Below are positions 1-7,422 of a DNA stretch of 14,111 bases, one piece after another. Below the pieces are notes generated by a model, which did no database searches, was not told the origin of the DNA, and saw only the letters and a program-made list of their open reading frames with translations. The position numbers and the translations under genes were made by a program. Each line of letters starts with the position of its first letter. Position 1 is the stretch's first letter. This stretch comes from Phyllobacteriaceae bacterium. Its GTDB lineage: Bacteria > Pseudomonadota > Alphaproteobacteria > Rhizobiales > Devosiaceae. The stretch covers positions 1-14,111 of the forward strand of contig JAAZLP010000460.1 in NCBI GenBank assembly GCA_012799265.1, written 5' to 3'.

Positions 1-518
1 AGTCCGGTCGCCTGACCCTGCTCGACCAGAACCGCGTGATCATTCCGCACCCGGCATTCCGCCTGTTCTCGACCACCAATACCATTGGTCTCGGTGACAC
101 GTCGGGCCTCTATCACGGCACCCAGCATATCAACCAGGGTCAGATGGACCGCTGGTCGATCGTGACCACGCTGAACTACCTGCCGCATGACAAGGAAGTC
201 GGCATCGTGCTGGCCAAGAACAAGAGCTATGGCGAGACCGAAGCGGGCCGAAAGACCATTTCCAACATGGTGCGCCTCGCCGATCTCACCCGCTCGGCTT
301 TCATCAACGGCGATCTTTCGACCGTCATGTCGCCCCGCGCTGTCATCACCTGGGCCGAAAATGCCGTCATCTTCGGCAATGATGTCGGCTTTGCCTTCCG
401 CCTCACCTTCCTCAACAAGTGTGACGAGCTGGAACGCCCGGTCGTGGCCGAATTCTACCAGCGCGTCTTCGGCGAAGACCTTCCGGAAAGCTCCGCCAAT
501 CTGGCGGTGATGGCCTAG
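1..518 (+). CDS. cobS: Aerobic cobaltochelatase subunit CobS (5'-truncated, C-terminal 171 residues)
   Basis: CobS is the AAA+ ATPase subunit of the CobN-CobS-CobT chelatase, which uses ATP to insert cobalt into hydrogenobyrinic acid a,c-diamide in aerobic cobalamin synthesis in the cytoplasm. The reading frame is open from base 3 and ends in TAG at 516-518, so the N-terminal half with Walker A lies outside the window. The visible part has the family signature HPAFRLFSTTN (sensor-1 region ending in Asn), then a GLGDTSGLYHGTQ stretch and QMDRW with a likely arginine finger. This high similarity to the CobS pattern, plus cobT directly downstream, makes the call secure. A GTG at 36 is internal (a Val codon), not a start. 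The gap to cobT is 129 bases and holds a GC-rich palindrome. Confidence 0.95.
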   Translation, partial: SGRLTLLDQNRVIIPHPAFRLFSTTNTIGLGDTSGLYHGTQHINQGQMDRWSIVTTLNYLPHDKEVGIVLAKNKSYGETEAGRKTISNMVRLADLTRSAFINGDLSTVMSPRAVITWAENAVIFGNDVGFAFRLTFLNKCDELERPVVAEFYQRVFGEDLPESSANLAVMA

Positions 519-569
519 GCCGCACTGCCCTTTCCTGCTCCGGCAGGATGGGCCGGGGCCACGAGACTT

Positions 570-591
570 CCTCTCCCCAAAAGGGGGGAGG
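570..591. repeat. GC-rich intergenic palindrome between cobS and cobT
   Basis: CCTCTCCCC (570-578) and GGGGGGAGG (583-591) form a 9-bp stem around an AAAA loop, with one T-G wobble pair. No T-run follows on either strand, so it is not a classic terminator. It resembles the C-run/G-run intergenic palindromes scattered through Hyphomicrobiales genomes, and a similar unit lies at 3541-3561. Family membership is inferred from only two copies here. Confidence 0.6.
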
Positions 592-647
592 TCGGCACAA
601 TAGGCGGGACGGGCGTAGCCGGTTTTGCCAGAACCGAATAGACGACC

Positions 648-2534
648 ATGGCACAACCTCCGCGCAGCAAGCCCAACAAGCCCGATACGACCCAGGCCTT
701 CAAATCGGCCATGGGGGCGACCGTGCGCGCCATTGGCGGCAAGCCGGAGCTGGAAGTCTCGTTCACGGCCGACCGGCCGCTGCTGACCTCGGACCGGGCG
801 CGTCTCGCCAACCTGCCGCGCCTGCCGACCAAGCGCGACATTGCCATTGCCCGCGGCCAGGGCGACGCCATGGCCATGCGCCTTGCCAGCCACGATCCGG
901 AAGCGCACCGCAAGCGCAGCCCCATGGACCCGCAGGCCCGCGCCGCCTTTGACGCGCTGGAACAGGCGCGCGTCGAATCGCTCGGCGTCATCCGCATGCC
1001 GGGCATGGGCGGCAATATCCACGAAATGCTGGAAGACCGGCTGTTCCGCGCCAATTTTGCCGAAGTGGGCGTCAAGGACGACGCGCCGCTGGCCGAAGCG
1101 CTCGGGCTGCTGCTGCGTGAAAAGCTGGCCGGCGTCGCCGTGCCGCCATCGGGCCATGCGCTGGTCGAGCTCTGGCGCAAGGAGATCGAGGATCGCGCCG
1201 GCACATCGCTCGACGCGCTGCTCGATACCTATGAGAGCCAGGAGGATTTCTCCAAGGCTGCGCGCAAGCTCCTGCGCGACCTGAACCTGCTTTCCGAAAG
1301 CGATATGGACGATCCGTCCGAGGCTGACGAAGCCGATGGCGAGGATGGCCCGCCCGATCAGGCGCAGGGTTCGGACCAGGCGCCCGAGCAGGGCGACGGC
1401 GAGAATGACCAGGCCGAGAGCCAGGACGACCAGCAGGCCGGCGAAAGCGAAGAGACCGGCGACGTCGAAGGCATGGAAGCCGACATGGCCGATGTCGACG
1501 AGGATGCCGACGCCGATGCCGGCGAGGACGCGCCATTGCCGCCCCCGGCCAAGGATGGCGGCACCCAGCTCTCCAACCAGTTCAACTACAAGGTCTTCAC
1601 GACCAAATATGACGAGATCGTCAAGGCGGCAGAACTCTGCCCGCCCGATGAACTCGACCAGCTGCGCGCCCTGCTCGACAAGCAGCTCGAAAACCTTGCC
1701 GGTGCCGTGGCGCGGCTTGCCAACAAGCTGCAGCGCCGCCTCATGGCCAAGCAGAACCGGTCCTGGCAGTTCGACCTCGAAGAGGGCGTGCTCGACACGG
1801 CGCGTTTGACCCGCGTGGTCACCGACCCGATGCAGGCGCTGAGCTTCAAGGTCGAGAACGACACCGATTTCCGCGACACCGTGGTGACGCTCCTCATCGA
1901 CAATTCCGGCTCCATGCGCGGCCGCCCGATCACCATTGCGGCGATCTGCGGCGACATCCTTGCGCGCACGCTGGAGCGTTGCGGCGTCAAGGTCGAGATC
2001 CTCGGCTTTACCACCCGCGCCTGGAAGGGCGGCAAGAGCCGGGAAGCCTGGCTCGAAGCCAACCGCCCGGCCAATCCGGGTCGCGTCAACGACATCCGCC
2101 ACATCATCTACAAGGCCGCCGACGAGCCCTGGCGTCACGCAAGGCGCAATCTGGGCCTCATGATGCGCGAGGGGCTCCTCAAGGAGAACATCGACGGCGA
2201 AGCGCTCGAATGGGCCCGCAAGCGGTTGATGGCGCGGCCTGAGGCGCGGCGTATCCTGATGGTGATCTCGGACGGTGCGCCGGTCGACGACTCGACCCAG
2301 TCAGTCAATGCCGGGAACTATCTCGAGGCCCATCTCCGTCAGGTGATCGAGGACATCGAAACCCGCTCGCCGATCCAGCTGGTGGCCGTGGGTATCGGCC
2401 ATGACGTGACGCGATATTATCGTCGCGCCGTGACCCTGCTCGATGCCGAGGAACTGGCCGGGGCGCTGACCGACGAGTTGGCGGCGCTCTTTGACGAAGA
2501 ACTCCCCGCCCAAGCACGGCGACGAGGCCGCTGA
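648..2534 (+). CDS. cobT: Aerobic cobaltochelatase subunit CobT
   Basis: CobT is the VWA-domain partner of CobS; together they form the AAA+ motor that powers CobN during cobalt insertion in cobalamin synthesis. The product is 628 residues, matching the roughly 630 usual for the family. The N-terminal half is helical (about 1-215). It is followed by a very acidic linker rich in Asp, Glu and Gln (about 216-300), a helical segment, and a C-terminal VWA domain (about 410-628). The MIDAS metal site is DNSGS at residues 418-422, with a later ISDGAP segment at 540-545. The ATG at 648 has only a weak ribosome binding site, but the protein aligns with the family from its first residues. The stop TGA (2532-2534) shares its last base with the next gene's ATG. 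Confidence 0.96.
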   Translation: MAQPPRSKPNKPDTTQAFKSAMGATVRAIGGKPELEVSFTADRPLLTSDRARLANLPRLPTKRDIAIARGQGDAMAMRLASHDPEAHRKRSPMDPQARAAFDALEQARVESLGVIRMPGMGGNIHEMLEDRLFRANFAEVGVKDDAPLAEALGLLLREKLAGVAVPPSGHALVELWRKEIEDRAGTSLDALLDTYESQEDFSKAARKLLRDLNLLSESDMDDPSEADEADGEDGPPDQAQGSDQAPEQGDGENDQAESQDDQQAGESEETGDVEGMEADMADVDEDADADAGEDAPLPPPAKDGGTQLSNQFNYKVFTTKYDEIVKAAELCPPDELDQLRALLDKQLENLAGAVARLANKLQRRLMAKQNRSWQFDLEEGVLDTARLTRVVTDPMQALSFKVENDTDFRDTVVTLLIDNSGSMRGRPITIAAICGDILARTLERCGVKVEILGFTTRAWKGGKSREAWLEANRPANPGRVNDIRHIIYKAADEPWRHARRNLGLMMREGLLKENIDGEALEWARKRLMARPEARRILMVISDGAPVDDSTQSVNAGNYLEAHLRQVIEDIETRSPIQLVAVGIGHDVTRYYRRAVTLLDAEELAGALTDELAALFDEELPAQARRRGR

Positions 2535-3523
2535 TGCTCACCCGCGCCCTCCTCTGCGCAGCCTTCGCATTGACCGCAATGCCGGCGGTCGCGGTGGATG
2601 CGACGGTGAGTGCTGCGCAGGTGACCCGGTTCAAGGGCGTTGAGCTCGACCAGCAGGTCGATCGGATGATCTTCCGCGGCGGGCTGACCCTACAGAGCCC
2701 GGACGATACCTTTGGCGGGCTTTCGAGCGTCACCCAGACCGGCATCGACCAGCGCATCGCCTTCGTCACCGATCGCGGGAATTTCGTTTCCGGCCAGCTT
2801 GCCTATGATCAGGATGACCGGCTCTTCGGCTTTATCGGCGTCACCATCGAGCCGATGCGCAATTCATCCGGCGCCGTGCTGCCGCGCCAATATGCGCGCG
2901 ATGCCGAGGGCATGGATACGGTCTGGCGTGAGGGTGCGCCGGCGGCGGTGCGTGTCAGTTTCGAGAACCTCACCCGCGTTGCTGATTTTGCCATCGCCGA
3001 AGGTCGTCCCGGCGGCGCGGCGCGCGAGGTCAATATCCCGCAATGGCTCACTGATCTCCGCACCAATGAATCCCTGGAATCGGTCTGCATCGCACCCGAA
3101 GCCTCGCCCATTGCCGGTTCGACCCTGCTCCTGACCGAAGAGGCGCTGGACGAAAGCGGCAATCATCGCGGCGAGCTTCTGGGCGTCAATGATCGCGGGC
3201 CGGTGAGCTATCAGAATAGCCCCATCGTCAATCCGACCGACTGCAAGTTCCTGCCCAATGGCGACCTGCTTGTGCTCGAGCGCGGCGTCTCGCTCTTTGC
3301 TTTTGTCATGAACCTGCGGCGCGTTCCGGCGGCGGAAGTGCGGCCCGGAAACCTGATGATCGGCGAATTGCTGCTCTCGGCCCAGGGCGGCGAGATCGAC
3401 AATATGGAAAGCCTTCTCGTCCACACGACGCCGGGCGGCGAGACGCGCGTGCTCATTGGCTCGGACGATAATTTCAATGACTGGCAGCGCACGCTGCTGC
3501 TGGAATTCGCGCTGGTGGATTGA
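2534..3523 (+). CDS. Exported esterase-like activity of phytase family protein
   Basis: This 329-residue protein begins with a cleavable-looking signal peptide (positive start, hydrophobic core, probable cleavage after AVA near residue 20), so it is probably periplasmic. The rest looks like the phytase-like esterase domain (PF13449 type, beta-propeller), with recurring blocks such as VTDRGNF, LLGVNDRGP, ESVCIAPE and a closing IGSDDNFND segment. Substrate is not known. Its ATG overlaps the cobT stop by one base (TGATG), and GAGG lies six bases upstream, so translation is probably coupled to cobT. A homologue downstream of cobT is, from memory, common in Rhizobiales. Whether it takes part in cobalamin synthesis is unknown. 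Confidence 0.8.
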   Translation: MLTRALLCAAFALTAMPAVAVDATVSAAQVTRFKGVELDQQVDRMIFRGGLTLQSPDDTFGGLSSVTQTGIDQRIAFVTDRGNFVSGQLAYDQDDRLFGFIGVTIEPMRNSSGAVLPRQYARDAEGMDTVWREGAPAAVRVSFENLTRVADFAIAEGRPGGAAREVNIPQWLTDLRTNESLESVCIAPEASPIAGSTLLLTEEALDESGNHRGELLGVNDRGPVSYQNSPIVNPTDCKFLPNGDLLVLERGVSLFAFVMNLRRVPAAEVRPGNLMIGELLLSAQGGEIDNMESLLVHTTPGGETRVLIGSDDNFNDWQRTLLLEFALVD

Positions 3524-3540
3524 GAATTACCCCCACCTGG

Positions 3541-3561
3541 CCTCCCCCTGACCGGGGGAGG
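3541..3561. repeat. GC-rich intergenic palindrome (second copy)
   Basis: CCTCCCCC (3541-3548) and GGGGGAGG (3554-3561) form a perfect 8-bp stem with a five-base loop. It is similar in design to the element at 570-591 and sits just after the cobT-operon stop. No T-run follows. It may help end or stabilise the cobT-esterase transcript. Confidence 0.6.
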
Positions 3562-3642
3562 GAGGGATCGGGGCTCTCCATCCTCGTGCTCAATCCCGAC
3601 ACATACCGGTCAACCCAGCCTTGCGCATTGGGAGACGGACGG

Positions 3643-3665
3643 ACCACCCGGACAAGCCGGGTGGT
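3643..3665. terminator. Hairpin in the convergent spacer, possible bidirectional terminator
   Basis: ACCACCCGG (3643-3651) pairs perfectly with CCGGGTGGT (3657-3665) around a five-base loop. It lies between the ends of the esterase gene (+) and the yhhQ gene (-). The following sequence has only scattered T residues on the plus strand and none on the minus strand, so termination would be inefficient or factor-assisted. Confidence 0.5.
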
Positions 3666-3678
3666 TGGATGTTTGGAC

Positions 3679-4314
3679 CTAAGCCGCGACGGGCATGCGG
3701 CGGAGGACGAGGTCGCGGATCGTCTTGTAGGGGGCGAGCATGAGGACGGCCATGATCAGCTTCACGAGGAAGTCACCCAGCGCCAGCGACTGCCAGAGCT
3801 GAACTTCCGGGCCGATGCCAAGGAGTGGCGCCGGGAAGGCGAGGGAGGAATCTTCCATGCCGAAATAGGCGTCGATGCCGGCAAAGAATGGCGCCATGGC
3901 GAGCGAGAAGAAGATCACCGTATCAAGGGCTGAACTCACCAGCGACGAGAACATCGGCGCGTGCCACCAGGCGCTGTTGCGCAAGCGGTGGAAGATGGAA
4001 ACGTCGAGCAGTTGCGCGACGAGGAAGGCCGAGCCCGAGGCAATGGCGATGCGCGGGGTGGCCAGCCAGATCGAGAGGATCACCGCGACGGCAAAACCGG
4101 CCACGACGACAAGGCGGGCCTTTTGCGGGCCGAAGGCGCGATTGGAGAGGTCCGTAACGAGGAAGGCGACGGGATAGGTGAACGCGCCCCAGGTGAGGAT
4201 GTCACCCATATTGACGCTACCGAGCGAGAAGCCGACCGGGAACTGGACGAGAATATTGGACGCGGCAACAGTGGCCACCATGGCGGCCACGGCCACCAGG
4301 AAACGAGCAAGCAT
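3679..4314 (-). CDS. yhhQ: Queuosine precursor transporter, YhhQ/VUT family
   Basis: This integral inner-membrane protein of 211 residues belongs to the PF02592 (COG1738) family. Members import 7-deazaguanine precursors (preQ0/preQ1) used to make the queuosine modification of tRNA. It has about six hydrophobic segments. Family blocks are visible: WGAFTYPVAFLVTDL near residues 47-61, an Arg-rich loop after FGP, IASGSAFLVAQ near 91-101 and a Trp-Trp-His-Ala-Pro motif. A ribosome binding site AGAGGTG lies seven bases before the ATG. It follows rpmB on the same strand, with only 46 bases between the rpmB terminator and its start, so any dedicated promoter must be squeezed into that gap or expression depends on read-through. 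I could not see a preQ1 riboswitch. The gene symbol follows the E. coli homologue. Confidence 0.85.
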   Translation of the reverse strand: MLARFLVAVAAMVATVAASNILVQFPVGFSLGSVNMGDILTWGAFTYPVAFLVTDLSNRAFGPQKARLVVVAGFAVAVILSIWLATPRIAIASGSAFLVAQLLDVSIFHRLRNSAWWHAPMFSSLVSSALDTVIFFSLAMAPFFAGIDAYFGMEDSSLAFPAPLLGIGPEVQLWQSLALGDFLVKLIMAVLMLAPYKTIRDLVLRRMPVAA

Positions 4315-4360
4315 CAGAATGCACCTCTAAAATCCGCGGACCGGCAACAGACCGGGGCGG

Positions 4361-4400
4361 AAAAATAAAAAACCGCGTGGGCTTTCGCGCCACGCGGTTT
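4361..4400 (-). terminator. Intrinsic terminator of rpmB
   Basis: On the minus strand an 11-bp perfect stem (AAACCGCGTGG with CCACGCGGTTT, bases 4400-4370, loop of nine) is followed by a T-rich tract at 4369-4361. It starts 20 bases after the rpmB stop codon. This is a strong Rho-independent terminator. Confidence 0.92.
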
Positions 4401-4420
4401 AATTCCTAGCAGGAAATCGC

Positions 4421-4705
4421 TTAGCCGGCGAGAGCGGCGCGAATTTCCTTCTTGATGCCCAGCGCCAGCGGCGACAGATCGGCATCAGCCTGCTTGAGCA
4501 GGAAAGCATCGAGGCCACCGCGGTGCTCGACAGTGCGCAGGGCAGCGGCGCTGATGCGCAGCTTGACCGAACGGCCCAGCGCGTCAGACATCAGGGTGAC
4601 GTTGACGAGGTTCGGGAGGAAGCGGCGACGGGTACGGTTGAGAGCGTGCGAAACGTTGTTGCCAACCATTACGCCCTTGCCGGTCAGTTCACAGCGACGT
4701 GCCAT
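4421..4705 (-). CDS. rpmB: 50S ribosomal protein L28
   Basis: L28 is a structural protein of the large ribosomal subunit. The 94-residue product starts MARRCELTGKG and contains the family core HALNRTRRRF, followed by NLVNVTL and an LRISAAALRT segment. Only one cysteine (residue 5) is present, so this is the zinc-free form without CxxC pairs. The frame is open upstream to 4885, but the ATG at 4705 matches the family N-terminus and has AGGA nine bases before it. Promoter and terminator are both recognisable, so it can be transcribed as a single-gene unit. It is divergent from the DUF3108 gene. Confidence 0.97.
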   Translation of the reverse strand: MARRCELTGKGVMVGNNVSHALNRTRRRFLPNLVNVTLMSDALGRSVKLRISAAALRTVEHRGGLDAFLLKQADADLSPLALGIKKEIRAALAG

Positions 4706-4787
4706 TTTTTGATATCCTGTTTGTGTAAAGGTCCTGCGTGGCGGATGAAGTCCGCTACGGGCCTCGATTGTGATGAAATCTCGCGGG

Positions 4788-4816
4788 TCTTTAGAGAATA
4801 AGGGGGCTTGCGTCAA
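4788..4816 (-). promoter_or_regulatory. Sigma-70-type promoter of rpmB
   Basis: On the minus strand a near-consensus -35 box TTGACG (4816-4811) is followed, after exactly 17 bases, by a weaker -10 box TAAAGA (4793-4788). Transcription would start about 75 bases before the rpmB ATG, giving a leader with a small GCGGA/TCCGC hairpin at 4741-4755. Confidence 0.6.
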
Positions 4817-4942
4817 CCCAAGCCCGGATTCAAAGGGCCGCGAGCGCCTTGCACGACGCCCGGCGCGCCTGCATTTTGGACGCACACAATGATTCGCTCT
4901 GCCGGTTAGCGTCCCGGCGGGCCGCAGTCGAGAAGAGCTATC

Positions 4943-5722
4943 TTGATCCGTTCCGCCTTCGTGCTTTCCGCCGCCCTCGCCTTCCTTGCCAGCCCGGTTG
5001 CCGCCGCACCCGTTGATGCCACAGTAAAATATGTGGTCACGGTCGGCGGGATCAATGTCGCGCTGATCGATATCGACCTTGATGACGATGGCCAGACCTA
5101 TGGCCTCGACCTCAGCGCCAAGGTCACGGGCCTGGGTAATGTGGTGGCGAGCGGCACGGCTTCGACCAATGTGCGCGGCTCGTCCGCCGGCCAGACGCTG
5201 CAGTCAAACAGCTTTGCCCTCGAGACGCGGGCCAATGGCGAAACCTTCAAGGTCGATGTCGGCTTTGCCAATCGCAATGTGGCTTCGTTCCAGGTCAATC
5301 CGCCCGTGCTCGACAGCTATGACCGGGTGCCGCTGGAGCGCAACCACCTGACCGGTGTGGGCGATTTCCTCTCGGCCTTCATTCTCAAGGGCAATGGCCT
5401 CGACAAGAGCCTCTGCCAGCGCAGCCTCAAGATCTTTACCGGCGTCGAGCGCTTCGACATCAATCTGGGCTTCCTCGACAATGACGAGGCCACCTCGCCG
5501 CGCACTGGTTATCAGGGCCCGCTGGTCGCCTGCTCGCTGAAATACAAGCCCATCTCGGGTCACTTCTCGACCTCGGACATGACCAATTACCTGGCCGAGG
5601 TGAGCCGCATCATCCTTTGGTACGCCCCGCTCGGCGACAGCGGCTATTTCATCCCCTATCGCGTCAATGTGGGCACCTCGATGGGCGATATGTCGATCGT
5701 CCTCACCAATACCCGCCTTTAA
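4943..5722 (+). CDS. Exported DUF3108 domain-containing protein
   Basis: The 259-residue product has an N-terminal signal peptide with probable cleavage after VAA near residue 21, so it is expected in the periplasm or outer envelope. The mature part is rich in beta-strands, as in DUF3108 (PF11306), and has two cysteines about 40 residues apart (LCQRS and VACSL) that might form a disulfide. Function is unknown. The start is TTG at 4943: an in-frame stop lies at 4907-4909 with no ATG or GTG between, and AGAAGAG lies just upstream. It is divergent from rpmB, an arrangement I recall as common in Rhizobiales, and ends in its own terminator. Confidence 0.8.
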   Translation: MIRSAFVLSAALAFLASPVAAAPVDATVKYVVTVGGINVALIDIDLDDDGQTYGLDLSAKVTGLGNVVASGTASTNVRGSSAGQTLQSNSFALETRANGETFKVDVGFANRNVASFQVNPPVLDSYDRVPLERNHLTGVGDFLSAFILKGNGLDKSLCQRSLKIFTGVERFDINLGFLDNDEATSPRTGYQGPLVACSLKYKPISGHFSTSDMTNYLAEVSRIILWYAPLGDSGYFIPYRVNVGTSMGDMSIVLTNTRL

Positions 5723-5776
5723 GGCGCTGTCCCGGTTTGGGACGGTCAAAGACTATTTTGCCAATTTTCATCATCA

Positions 5777-5806
5777 AGAGCGCCGCAAACCGGCGCTCTT
5801 TTTGTT
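5777..5806 (+). terminator. Intrinsic terminator of the DUF3108 gene
   Basis: AGAGCGCCG (5777-5785) and CGGCGCTCT (5791-5799) form a perfect 9-bp stem with a CAAAC loop, followed by TTTTGTT. It lies 55 bases after the DUF3108 stop codon. A classic Rho-independent terminator. Confidence 0.92.
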
Positions 5807-6167
5807 AACGCGCTGTCACGCTTTCATTTTTCTGTCGCAATGATTGGCTAGGCTTTGGCTCGCAAGCGGAGAAATTAACCCGATCTTCACCAAGCTGAAC
5901 GGAAAGAGCGGGGATTTCTGGCCCGGCCTGTGCGCCTCGTGCCCAAGCGCGTTATGAGCCACCAGATATGGTGGAGAACAAAGCGCGATTTCGCCGATTG
6001 CCGTGATTCTGCCCCTGTTCGTTCCCGCTTTGATCGCTTTGTTAACGCGCCGCGGCAACAGCGCCTGAAAACGTCCTCATCTGAAACAGGTTCGGCCCGC
6101 AGGATCACTTGCGCAGGACCGGCACTTGAGGCAAACCGAAGCGTCTTCTGCCTTTCAAGGTCTCGTC
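5807..6167. other. Spacer upstream of argJ without a convincing gene
   Basis: I found no recognisable coding sequence here; short open frames on both strands lack ribosome binding sites and family features. The spacer holds two copies of TTAACGCGC (5805-5813 at its left edge, and 6042-6050), and a short dyad CCACCA/TGGTGG at 5959-5974. It presumably carries the argJ promoter, but I could not pick out clear -35/-10 boxes. A small RNA cannot be excluded. Confidence 0.5.
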
Positions 6168-7403
6168 ATGGCTGCCATCCCAGTTTCTCCCCTCGCCCCG
6201 AAATCCTATCCGGACCTTCCCGCAATCGCGGGCGTGCGATTTGCCACGGCGGAAGCCGGGATCAAGTACAAGAACCGCACCGACGTGCTGCTGATGGCCT
6301 TTGACGAAGGCACCACGGTCGCTGGAGTGCTCACCAAGTCGGCCACCGCCTCGGCTGCGGTCGAGCTTTGCCGCGAAAACCTGCCGGGCGGCATTGCGCG
6401 CGGGCTGATGGTCAATTCGGGCAATTCCAATGCCTTTACCGGCATGAAGGGCCGCGAAAGCGTGCGCTATATCACCAAGGTCGCCGCCCAGGCGCTTGGC
6501 TGCGCTCCCTCGGAAGTCTTCATCGCCCAGACCGGCGTCATCGGCGAACTGATCGACGCCACCAAGTTTGACGGCGTGCTCGACGAGAGCGCGACCCGCA
6601 TGACTGACCTGCCCTGGATCGAACCGGCCAAGGCGATCATGACCACCGACACGTTCCCCAAGCTTTCCGGCGCCGTGCTGGAAATCGACGGCGTTGAGGT
6701 CAAGATCAATGGCATCGCCAAGGGCTCGGGCATGATCGCGCCGGACATGGCGACCATGCTCTCCTTTGTCGTCACCGACATGCCGGTTGCCGCCGATGTG
6801 CTGCAGGCGCTGCTGAGCCAGCATGTGCAGAAGAGCTTCAATTCCATCACGGTCGATAGCGACACCTCGACTTCGGATACGCTGCTGGCCTTTGCGACCG
6901 GCAAGGCCGATGTCGAGCCGCTGAACTCCCTCGATGATCCGCGCGCCGAAATCTTCGGCCAGGCGCTGTTTGATGTGCTCTTCGAACTTGCCATCCTGAC
7001 CGTGCGCGACGGCGAAGGCGCGACCAAGCAAGTTTCCATCCATGTCGAGGGCGCCGTCTCGGATGAGAGCGCCTTCCGCGTCGCCAAGGCGATCGCAGAT
7101 TCGCCGCTGGTGAAGACCGCGATTGCCGGGGAAGACGCCAATTGGGGCCGCGTGGTCATGGCCGTGGGCAAGGCCGGTGAACCGGCTGACCGCGATCGCC
7201 TGTCGATCCGTTTCGGCGACCTCGTCGTGGCCCTGAATGGCGAACGCGCCCATGGCTATGATGAGGAAGCGACCAGCGCCTATATGAAGGGCGAAGAGCT
7301 GGAAGTGACGGTGAGCCTCGGGCTCGGCGAGGGTCGGGCGACGGTCTATACCTGCGACCTCACCCACGGCTATATCTCGATCAATGGCGACTACCGGAGC
7401 TAA
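6168..7403 (+). CDS. argJ: Bifunctional glutamate N-acetyltransferase / N-acetylglutamate synthase ArgJ
   Basis: ArgJ transfers the acetyl group from N-acetylornithine to glutamate in the cyclic arginine pathway (cytoplasm). Many members also make N-acetylglutamate from acetyl-CoA. The 411-residue protein shows the family blocks VNSGNSNAFTG (near 82-92), an AQTGVIG segment and KGSGMIAPDMATML. The proenzyme self-cleaves at the Ala-Thr bond of that last motif (about Ala195/Thr196), giving the alpha and beta chains with Thr as nucleophile. The C-terminus shows the GEDANWGR block and ends ISINGDYRS. The frame is open further upstream through a TTG at 6126, but the ATG at 6168 has AAGG seven bases before it and fits the family length. 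Whether it is mono- or bifunctional cannot be told from the sequence. It begins an argJ-GNAT-mutT run. Confidence 0.95.
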   Translation: MAAIPVSPLAPKSYPDLPAIAGVRFATAEAGIKYKNRTDVLLMAFDEGTTVAGVLTKSATASAAVELCRENLPGGIARGLMVNSGNSNAFTGMKGRESVRYITKVAAQALGCAPSEVFIAQTGVIGELIDATKFDGVLDESATRMTDLPWIEPAKAIMTTDTFPKLSGAVLEIDGVEVKINGIAKGSGMIAPDMATMLSFVVTDMPVAADVLQALLSQHVQKSFNSITVDSDTSTSDTLLAFATGKADVEPLNSLDDPRAEIFGQALFDVLFELAILTVRDGEGATKQVSIHVEGAVSDESAFRVAKAIADSPLVKTAIAGEDANWGRVVMAVGKAGEPADRDRLSIRFGDLVVALNGERAHGYDEEATSAYMKGEELEVTVSLGLGEGRATVYTCDLTHGYISINGDYRS

Positions 7404-7422
7404 GGCTCCGGAACCCCGGACC

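Noticed and set aside
515..1204. Ser/Ala/Arg-rich minus-strand frame opposite the cobT start
   Set aside because: Low-complexity shadow of cobT with no recognisable domain.
1300..1550. Acidic repeat-rich segment of cobT as a separate or inserted element
   Set aside because: An acidic linker before the VWA domain is normal in CobT; the reading frame and overall length are intact.
4315..4360. Possible preQ1 riboswitch in front of yhhQ
   Set aside because: The 46-base leader lacks the characteristic preQ1-I loop and A-rich tail, and is too short for the other classes I can recognise. A covariance-model search would be decisive.
5816..6304. Short open frames on both strands in the argJ spacer
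   Set aside because: No ribosome binding sites, no family features, and the plus-strand one runs into argJ out of frame.
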